From the NCBI GenBank assembly GCA_029215795.1, contig JARDYH010000003.1, positions 94,644,609 to 94,708,608 of the forward strand: a stretch of 64,000 bases of DNA, written 5' to 3'. The notes under the pieces are model-generated. The model was not told where the DNA came from, did not search any database, and was given only the letters and a program-made list of their open reading frames with translations. The DNA is from Anniella stebbinsi (lineage: Eukaryota > Chordata > Lepidosauria > Squamata > Anniellidae). The position numbers were made by a program, and so were the translations under genes. Shown in pieces: positions 56,453 through 64,000 of the stretch (its first letter is position 1; the number at the start of each line of letters is the position of its first letter).

Positions 56453-56934
56453 ATGAGATTCTCTTGGAATTGTTTGCTCTTTATTGCCTCTAAGTGATCC
56501 TGTTCTAAAGAGCTGTAGTCTTCCTGCAAATTCTGGCTCACTGTTTATAGGAACTCATTCAGAATTCATTCAGCCAATCAGTCCTCCCACAGAAGTCTTT
56601 TGCAGACGCCTCCCCCATACAATTCTCCTCTTAACATGAAGGCCAGGGCTTTGAGGTTCTACATCCTGATTGGTTTTCAGCCATGTTGGTGCCATCTTGT
56701 GAGGTTTGGTGAGACAAGGCCTTTTCTGTGGCTGGGCTGTGATTTTGAGCTGTGAGCACCTGTCTGATGTGAGCCTGGAACTAGGAAACAGGAATTGTGG
56801 GATTAAGACAGTACTCTAGTTGGAAGAGCATGTCAGAACCCAAGGAAAAACTCAGAGGCAGGATTGAGGAGCAAATCAGAAGTCAGGATCACAGGACCAC
56901 CAAAGGATACACACCAGAAAGCAATAAGTTTTTT

Positions 56935-56981
56935 TTAATGAAAAGCAAGATAGAAATGATTTAAATAAATGAATGAATGAA
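56935..56981 (+). mobile_element. Retroposon tail that hosts the Helitron
   Basis: AAGCAAGATAGAAATGATTT followed by AAATAAATGAATGAATGA is a LINE/SINE-type tail. It continues after the Helitron as TGAATAAATAAATAAATAA at 59197-59215, so the tail was one tract before insertion. Confidence 0.7.
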
Positions 56982-59196
56982 TCTTCTCTACCTATAAAGT
57001 GGAAAGTATGTCTGTGCAATGTATGTCCGGAAATGTTTACCCACTTCCAGATGAGTTAGAAACTTGAAATTTAGCATGCTGATAGGTCTGGTTGCACAAT
57101 GTACTAGAAAAATCTAAAACCACCAAATGTTGGGGTTTAAAATATTTTTTAAGAATTTAATAAAAAAAACTCTAGGATTATGCCTACAACTCCGAGCATG
57201 CCTTGGGTGGAACTCCCAGCATGCCTTGGATGGGAGGCCAGACTTACCGGCCTTTGATGGCCATTGTGAGTGCACAGACAGGTGGCTGCTGCATGCCTTT
57301 CACAAGCCAGACTCCTAAGGTCAGTCTCGAGTAGTCAACCCAATTCCACATAAAAGGAAACAACCCATGTAAATGGGCTGCATCCATTTGCAGTGCCTCC
57401 ACCCACCTGGCATGCATGATTTTAAAATCATCACTAGATACAACAGCGTGACTTTGAGAGGCCAAACTCTGAACGTGCTCAAAGGCATCCTATCCTGATA
57501 TTGCTGTTTTCTGAGAGCCTATCTACACTACTGCTTTAAAATGCTTTAAAATGGTTTATAACACTTTTGAGAACTGTTGGGGCCTAGGACACACTCCATA
57601 TACAGTTTTCAAAACATTTTCTAAGTGTTTTATCCTGAGTGTGTAGATAGGCTCTGAGAATCTGGGGAAAGTTTGTGCACAGCCTTCACTCTTAAGAGGG
57701 AGGGAGGGGAAGGACTCTGTGCATGCCCAGAAACAGGTCCAATGAAGGGGCAAGTGCCCAGCCCAGCCCTGGCCCTTCTGTACAGGCTCCTGATGGAGCA
57801 CCTGGTGAACAAGAAGTGTGGGCTGAGTCAGTCCCAGCAGAACTTGGCTGGAGCTGGGTACGTCTACTGACAGCCGCTTACCTCCCTTTCTTGGTGATGC
57901 TACTCCTTGATGCTCTATTGATGAGCAGCAGCATCAACAAGAGGAGGGAAGCACTTCTCAGAAGACTCAAGCACCTGTGGGCTGTGAAAGGCATGCTGGG
58001 AGGTGTAGTACTGGCATGTAGAGTGGCCAATTTTAGATAAAGCATGGGTTATTAAGCCAGATCACTATGTGCAAGCCAGGGAGGTCACTATCTCTCAATC
58101 CTAACTCATTGTCTTTGTTCTTCTACCTGACTTTCTCCAACTGCCACTAATCCCACCCACCATTCCATTCTAGCCTCAGTTATCAGTCATTCCTCCATTC
58201 ACACTTCTGTTTCAATGGTATAGTCAGGCTTTTACATAAAAATGTTTATTCAGTAATTCCTGCATCTGTTTTAGAATGCTGTGGTTTAGTTAGGACACAC
58301 ACACAGACACACTCAGCAGAAAAAAAATCATCAAGATAAAAGGCATTGGAAAATTTTAAAAAAAATCACTTGGCACTGGAAAGTCATTAATGCAGTGCCT
58401 AAGCCAGCCTGCTTGGGAAAAGGAAATCCCTAAGCAGGGTGCCACAACTAAGAAGGACCACTCCCCAGTTGTCTCCTATTACACCTCAGATGGTGTTCAA
58501 AGTCTAACACATTGTTCAGGGACCTAGGCTTATGCTTACAACTCTCAGCATGCCTTGGGCAGGAGGGAAGACTTATCAGGCTTTGGCAGCCATCATCTGG
58601 TAGTGGTTTGCCCTCCTGGGCCTGAAGGGAGAGTGCCTGGGGCCAGCTGCCTCAGTCGCTAAGCCCCATCAAGAGCAGGAGGGAAGGAGGATGCAGCTCT
58701 GGACCCATTGCCAATGACAACCAAGCTAGCCATCAATCAGTCAACAGGCCAGCTCCCTTACAGCCTACCTGTGGGCACCGATTACACAGTGCAGTGTGGA
58801 CTGGCTCAGCCAGACTTCCCTTCCCTTGAGTCTCAGCGGAAGGACTCCCATTGTGCACGTCAGGCACCATGGTGAGAGGCATGCCTGGAGTTGTACTTTT
58901 CGTTTTCTGTGGGGACAAAGAAAATAATGGCGGTGGCTTTAAGGCGGTCCTGACCCTGCATCAGGTGTGTGTGTGTGAGAGAAAAGAAACAAATTTAATT
59001 TGTTTTAAAGTTACCTCACAGGCCTAGCATCAGCCTACCTTGCAGGGTTGTTGTGAGGGTGAGCGAGGAAAAAGAGAAACAAATGTAATTTGATTAAAAG
59101 GTAATTCACAGGCCTAGTACTGGCCTACTACATTAAGATGATTACCTCACAGACATTTATTTTGGGGGCCCAAGCAATGCTGGGTATATCAGCTAG
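56982..59196 (+). mobile_element. Non-autonomous Helitron, complete
   Basis: 2,215 bp. The 5' end is TCTTCTCTACCTATAAAGTG (canonical TC start). The 3' end is ATATCAGCTAG (canonical CTAG), preceded within about 15 bases by a short hairpin (CCCAAGC AAT GCTGGG, one bulge). Host bases are A before and T after, the AT target of Helitrons, with no target duplication. Removing it joins two halves of an AAAT/GAAT tail. It contains no Rep or helicase frame, so an autonomous partner would be needed. Inside are a nested MITE (57516-57653), a block shared with 9330-9480, and two copies of a AGCATGCCTTGGG segment (57195 and 58545). A 105-codon frame at 57723-58040 has no recognised domain. Confidence 0.82.
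57516..57653. mobile_element. Small MITE nested in the Helitron
   Basis: Inverted ends AGCCTATCTACACTAC and GTGTGTAGATAGGCT, 138 bp, with CTGAG on both sides (57511-57515, 57654-57658). The interior is A/T-rich with TTTAAAATG words. Either it inserted later or it was carried by the Helitron. Confidence 0.7.
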
Positions 59197-59216
59197 TGAA
59201 TAAATAAATAAATAAA

Positions 59217-60610
59217 ATCCTATTGTTCAAATAAGGCTTAAATGTCCAGCAGGACTCAGTAGCCACCCTGGGTTGGCAGAGTCAGTCCAGGGCCTGAAGA
59301 TATTAAACTGCCTATGCCAATGTTACCACTTCATGTTTAGTGACTCATCATACAAAGTAGCTACATGCAAACCCAAAGGATCCCAGTTCAAGTCCCAGCA
59401 ACTCCTGATATTCCAGAATGTCCTCCTAATTAAAATTCTTGCAACTCCCTCTTTGTGAATGGAAAACAGTTTCATTTTGACAGATACTTCATGTTTTATT
59501 GATGCCAATGTTGATGTGTAATTTCTCTTATCCTTGCTGCTAAGTTTTTTGTTTTGTCCTCAGTTGTTTATTGTATTATTTATACAATTATACATTACAC
59601 AATATATCATATTATGTGCCTTATGTGATATAATTATGGTGTAGTGTTCTGGGTATTTTTTAGTAAAGGAGTAGGATATAGAATTATTATTATTATTATT
59701 ATTCATTATTATTTATTATTATTCATTATCATCAGTACCTGGCCAAAACCAGCTTTCCTTGCTTTGCCATCCCCAGAGGAGTTACACCCTTCAGCCTAAA
59801 CATGACTCTTTCCTAACATCTGCATAGACAATGCCATTTCTTCAAATATAGCAAGAAAGCAATCTTGATGTAAATTCACATGTTAATTATTAAGGTCTAT
59901 AACTTTTAACATGGCCTCTTTTTCATATTAGAAATATTGGCTGATTTTCAAACATGACTTTTTATTTTATTCATGTTTCTGATGGGGAGGACACGTCTGT
60001 AAGTTATTTCATGAAAATGAAGATGGATTGGAGTTATTTCCCCAAGTAGGAAGTTGGTGTCCCCTTCTTCCAGTGGAGCAACAAGAAGAAAGTATTTCCC
60101 CATCCTCCCCCCAAACAGGAACAAACTTTTGTGTATCCCTTTGTTTTAGTGAACGAACTCATTTAATTCTGAAAATCATGTATGCCTGTCTATGCAGATG
60201 CATTGGCAGGAAAATGAGTCCCTTTGTCACAGGGAAAGGTTAAAGGTCTGCGGCTCTTACCACCTCTAGGCTAACTCTCTTCCGAGAGCTAACCACAAAC
60301 TACCCTTCTTGGATTTAATGAAAGAAGAGCAAATGTCTGTGATTTGGAACAAAGAGCCATGTTTTATCTTGCTGATTGCTGTGTTCAGATCCTTATTTGG
60401 TATGTGCACCAGGAAAGAAAGGAACTTTCTATAGAATCATATTTGGATAGTCATCAGCACTGACGTATGCTGGATAAGAGAGGCCTGGCTGTTAACTAGG
60501 TAGAGAAAAAGCTTTAGCACTGCAAAATAGTCTAGGCTCCAATCAGTGCCAACCACTGAGGTCATGGTTGCTAAGTGACATCCCATAGTCTACATACAGA
60601 CATGCTTTAA
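59217..60610. other. Unclassified with (ATT)n
   Basis: (ATT)n at about 59682-59733, after AGGATATAGAATTATT, which may be a LINE tail. No gene seen. Confidence 0.4.
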
Positions 60611-60688
60611 GATTCCTGCAGTGAGCAGGGGGTTGGACTCGATGGCCTTATAGGCCCCTTCCAACTCTACTATTCTAGGATTCTGGGA
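60611..60688 (+). mobile_element. CR1 LINE 3' terminus
   Basis: GGGGGTTGGACTCGATGGCC through CCAACTCTACTATTCTAGGA is the CR1 3' UTR end in the plus orientation. Only about 78 bp are present. Confidence 0.85.
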
Positions 60689-60702
60689 CAAGAGGGATTG
60701 GG

Positions 60703-60827
60703 TAGGGTGACCAGACGTCCGGATCCCCCCGGACATGCCCGGAAAAGGGGGCCAAATTTGAGTCCGGGGGGGAAATTTCAATATATCCCCCAAAGTCCGG
60801 AAAATTGGGCCTCTCCCGTGCCATCCC
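60703..60827. mobile_element. hAT-like terminus, unpaired
   Basis: TAGGGTGACCAGACGTCCGG starts like family A and the 2375 element (TAGGGTGACCA). It continues with CCGGACATGCCCGG and CCGGAAAATTGGG. No inverse copy was found downstream in the window, so the element is truncated, very long, or rearranged by the adjoining array. Confidence 0.65.
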
Positions 60828-61873
60828 GGCCTTGATCTTGGCTAGCGCGATTGCGCTGGCCAAGAACAAGGCCCAGATCGGCCGGGGAAGAGGCTGGAAC
60901 GACGCACACCCACACTTCCGGGTGCGCGTCGTTCCAGCCTCCTCCCCTCCGACATCCGGGCCTTGTTCTTGGCTAGCGCGATTGCGCTGGCCAAGAACAA
61001 GGCCCAGATCGGCCGGGGAAGAGGCTGGAACGACGCACACCCACACTTCCGGGTGCGCGTCGTTCCAGCCTCCTCCCCTCCGACATCCGGGCCTTGTTCT
61101 TGGCTAGCGCGATTGCGCTGGCCAAGAACAAGGCCCAGATCGGCCGGGGAAGAGGCTGGAACGACGCACACCCACACTTCCGGGTGCGCGTCGTTCCAGC
61201 CTCCTCCCCTCCGACATCCTGGCCTTGTTCTTGGCTAGCGCGATTGCGCTGGCCAAGAACAAGGCCCAGATCGGCCGGGGAAGAGGCTGGAACGACGCAC
61301 ACCCACACTTCCGGGTGCGCGTCGTTCCAGCCTCCTCCCCTCCGACATCCTGGCCTTGTTCTTGGCTAGCGCGATTGCGCTGGCCAAGAACAAGGCCCAG
61401 ATCGGCCGGGGAAGAGGCTGGAACGACGCACACCCACACTTCCGGGTGCGCGTCGTTCCAGCCTCCTCCCCTCCGACATCCTGGCCTTGTTCTTGGCTAG
61501 CGCGATTGCGCTGGCCAAGAACAAGGCCCAGATCGGCCGGGGAAGAGGCTGGAACGACGCACACCCACACTTCCGGGTGCGTGTCGTTCCAGCCTCCTCC
61601 CCTCTGACATCCGGGCCTTGTTCTTGGCTAGCGCGATTGCGCTGGCCAAGAACAAGGCCCAGATCGGCCGGGGAAGAGGCTGGAACGACGCACACCCGCA
61701 CTTCCGGGTGCGCGTCGTTCCAGCCTCCTCCCCTCCGACATCCGGGCCTTGTTCTTGGCTAGCGCGATTGCGCTGGCCAAGAACAACGCCTGGATCGGCC
61801 AGGGAAGAGGCCAGAGCGGCGCGCGCCCACACTTCCGGGTACGCGTCATTCTAGCCCCTTCCCCGGGCCGATC
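60828..61873. repeat. GC-rich minisatellite, eight units of 131 bp
   Basis: Units begin at 60828, 60959, 61090, 61221, 61352, 61483, 61614 and 61745. The middle units are nearly identical; the last is diverged. Each unit holds two hairpins: GGCCTTGTTCTTGGC ... GCCAAGAACAAGGCC (15-bp arms, with AGCGC/GCGCT inside), and GAGGCTGGAACGACGC ... GCGTCGTTCCAGCCTC (16-bp arms). Because 131 is not a multiple of 3, the repeated 91- and 111-codon frames on both strands shift every unit. They are artefacts of symmetry, not genes. CpG density is far above the window average. Confidence 0.92.
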
Positions 61874-62280
61874 AGGGGCTTTTTAGAACAGAAGCAGCAG
61901 CAGGGCCCGGGCTACTGCGATGAGAGCAGCGGCGGCGGCGGCGGCGGCGGCGAAGAAGAAGAAGAAGAAGAAGACGAAGACAGATGGAGGAAGTCAGATG
62001 GAAGAGGAGGAGGATAGGACAGACGGAGGAGGAGGAGGAGGAGGAAAAGAAGAAGAAGAAGAAGAAGAAGAAGAAGAAGAAGAAGAAGGTGGACAGAGGA
62101 AGTGAAGGAGGCAAAGGAGGAGAGAAAAGAAGGAAGCGGCACCAACAGCAACTGAAGAGGAACCAGTAGGAGCAGCACTGGTGTCCAGCGGAAAAGCGGA
62201 GGAGGAGGAGGAGAACGACTGGCAGCGGCGGCAGACCAGTATCAGAAGAAGGTATGTGGCGGCGGTACTTGTAAGCCCTT
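61874..62280 (+). promoter_or_regulatory. CpG-rich block with triplet repeats; possible promoter/first exon
   Basis: GC-rich sequence with (GCG)n at about 61930-61951, (GAA)n in two runs, and (GGA)n. It ends in AGAAG|GTATGT, a splice-donor-like site with GT at 62252. Downstream (62253-62360) is still CpG-rich. It could be a CpG-island promoter with an untranslated or short first exon, or the 5' end of the hAT element that starts at 60703. Frames here (Ala-Lys-Glu runs) are low complexity. No downstream exon was identified. Confidence 0.35.
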
Positions 62281-63398
62281 GCCCGGCCCTGAGCTTACAG
62301 CTGCGGTGTGCACACCTGGGCTTGATGCTCCCGTCGTGCGGATTTGGCGCGAAACTACAAGGGACAAGGTGGCAGCAGCACCTACAGCATCATGATGCAA
62401 GGCTACAGTGTTCAGTTAAGATTGTGTCATACTCGGGGGTCAGCTGTTTGAGGAGGAAGAGGAGGAGTGAATCTTGTGATGCACCCCTGATCTGTCATCC
62501 TTCCACCTTTGTGTTCCTTCATACACCCCACCCCCATTTTTCAATATATTTTCACCAACACTGGGAGAAGAGGAGGAGAGGATGAGGCAGCAGCATCGCT
62601 ACCTATTCCTATAGTCACCCCCATCTCTCTCATTCACCTTGATTGCAACCCCCATCGACCTGCTCAAAAAATCTCATTTAATTCCACTCCCTAGCTCCGT
62701 CTCGCATATTGCAAAAGCTGGCACAGAGGTTTTTAATCGGTTGTAGTCCCTTCAAAAACAAAAATCGAACCACATTAATCACTTTAATTGTGCTCCAGCT
62801 AATCCAACACTGCAACTAGCAGTAACTCACTTATCTATTCACTCAGTGCACCCCTATTTTACCCATTATTAACAGAATGTAACTAATCAAAAACCAAAAC
62901 CAAAAAATGTGTTTGATACTGAAACATTTTGTTAGGTTAAAAGATGGGAGAAACAGGTTCTCTGGATATAATTATTGATTATCAATAAATCCTTTGCATC
63001 CTGAGAACTTGTTTCTCCCTTCTTTTAACCTGAATTGGATGCTTTCCTCCTTTGGTTTTTTAATTGTAATTAAAACCTTCATACTATATATGCCCCAGAG
63101 GAGGAAACAGCACCCAGTTTACTGTTACAGTATAAGCATTTTTATTATTATTATTATTACAGCTATACACGTTCAGCATTTTTAGTTATATGTAAAGTAA
63201 AAAAAGAAGATGACAGAACAGAGTGTTTTCCTATATAGTGAAGCCTTGTCCCTAATATTAAATGTCAAAGATGCCAAAAAGCTCATCCACACAAGACAAG
63301 CTAAAGACTCTCATTATCCTTGTCAGATAAGTGTGCATAATATACACACCACTTGCATTTTGGCTCTATGACCCTTGGTAGTTTCTTACCTATATAAA

Positions 63399-63432
<34 letters not shown>

Positions 63433-64000
63433 TTGTCATGGTATTCTTTTTTCTTTCTTTTTAAGATATAGTTTCTTAAATAAAATGCAAAAATGACCAG
63501 AGACCAAAACCGGTAAACATTCATTGAAAACAAATGCCATTTCCTAGTGTTATTTTCACTGTTCCCTTCCCTCCTAGACAGTTAGTAAAGGATTTATTTT
63601 ATTTCCACCTACCTTTCCATTAAGAATAATACTAAAGATTGCTTGGATTTTACATTGCCAATGTTTTCCAACAGATGTGGAGAGGCTGCAATCCTATATT
63701 CATTTATCTGGGAGTAAGCTTTATTGAAATCAATGGGACTTATTTCTGAGGTTTCTTTGGACAGTTTTCTTTGGATCCCTGAATGGGATTTCTGTTCTCT
63801 GCACACTGAGGCAGTGTAAATTCAGGAGGCATTTGGATAAAAGGAGGGAAAGATTATTGTCTAGCATTGTGATAATGGGCATCTGTTCTGTTCTGGCTTG
63901 TTTATGTGGCTAATGAACCTGAGGTGTAATAACACATTTTTAGATTAGTTTCTCACTGATAAACCAGAAGTTATTATTACTGCTCTAGCATCAGAAATGT
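62281..64000. other. Unclassified sequence to the window end
   Basis: (CT)n at about 63404-63432. About 63680-63750 has GGCTGCAATCCTATATTCA and TTGAAATCAATGGGACTT, a common reptile hAT-like repeat. No exon with recognisable coding content was seen, including any that could follow the donor at 62252. Confidence 0.4.

Noticed and set aside
57723..58040. Captured gene exon inside the Helitron
   Set aside because: A hydrophobic stretch (LPFLVMLLLDALLM) is visible but I recognise no protein, and the frame includes AGCATGCTGGGAGGTG-type transposon sequence. Kept only as a question for a database search.
60842..61854. Series of 91- and 111-codon frames on both strands
   Set aside because: They recur every 131 bp with the minisatellite unit and shift frame each time. 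Symmetry of the repeat keeps both strands open; no domain and no start context.
60828..61873. CRISPR-like array
   Set aside because: Units are 131 bp and nearly identical throughout, with no variable spacers. The setting is a vertebrate genome, so it is a minisatellite.
61920..62169. Acidic/basic Ala-Lys-Glu protein starting at 61920
   Set aside because: Translation of GCG, GAA and GGA triplet runs; low complexity without a following coding exon in view.

Overview
The window looks like a gene-poor stretch of nuclear chromosome from a squamate reptile (lizard-like). The evidence is the repeat mix: CR1 and L2-clade LINE tails, tRNA-derived SINEs with reptile-type bodies, many short hAT-like inverted-repeat elements (MITEs), one Harbinger-like MITE, one non-autonomous Helitron and abundant microsatellites. 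The organism call is inference from repeat content; no species can be named. I found no convincing protein-coding exon, rRNA or functional tRNA on either strand. The longest open frames are repeat translations, low-complexity sequence or chance.

Layout. 0-10 kb: copies of a ~320-bp palindromic hAT element (family A; 666-985, 2363-3113, 7772-7955, 8719-9031), one carrying a second hAT element inside its terminal repeat, plus two family C MITEs and a CR1 tail. 10-21 kb: a CpG-rich Harbinger-like MITE, a second CR1, the long copy of family B (14450-14970), tail-to-tail L2 fragments, and two L2 fragments broken by later MITE insertions. 21-32 kb: family A and B copies (one B copy holds a 5'-truncated LINE with a 10-bp target duplication), tRNA-derived SINEs, a tandem/inverted hairpin locus at 29.4-30.4 kb, and a 603-bp hAT element with a perfect 8-bp target duplication. 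32-48 kb: an L2 fragment with recognisable ORF2 remains, a 149-bp hairpin, more A and B copies (one B copy has a telomere-like patch), a possible LTR, and long quiet stretches. 48-60 kb: mostly unclassified sequence, then a 2.2-kb Helitron at 56982-59196 whose removal restores the tail repeat it landed in. 60.6-62.3 kb: a CR1 end, a hAT terminus, an eight-unit 131-bp GC-rich minisatellite made of paired hairpins, and a CpG-rich triplet-repeat block ending in a consensus-like splice donor.

How the parts relate. There is no pathway or operon here. The history is layered transposition: LINEs and SINEs form the older substrate, MITEs landed in them, and some MITEs took further insertions. Boundaries and target duplications were read by eye. 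Superfamily names rest on terminal motifs and duplication length, not database searches. The best candidates for something undescribed are the 131-bp hairpin array with its CpG block, the Helitron, and the MITEs carrying outward-facing splice donors around a CpG-rich centre.
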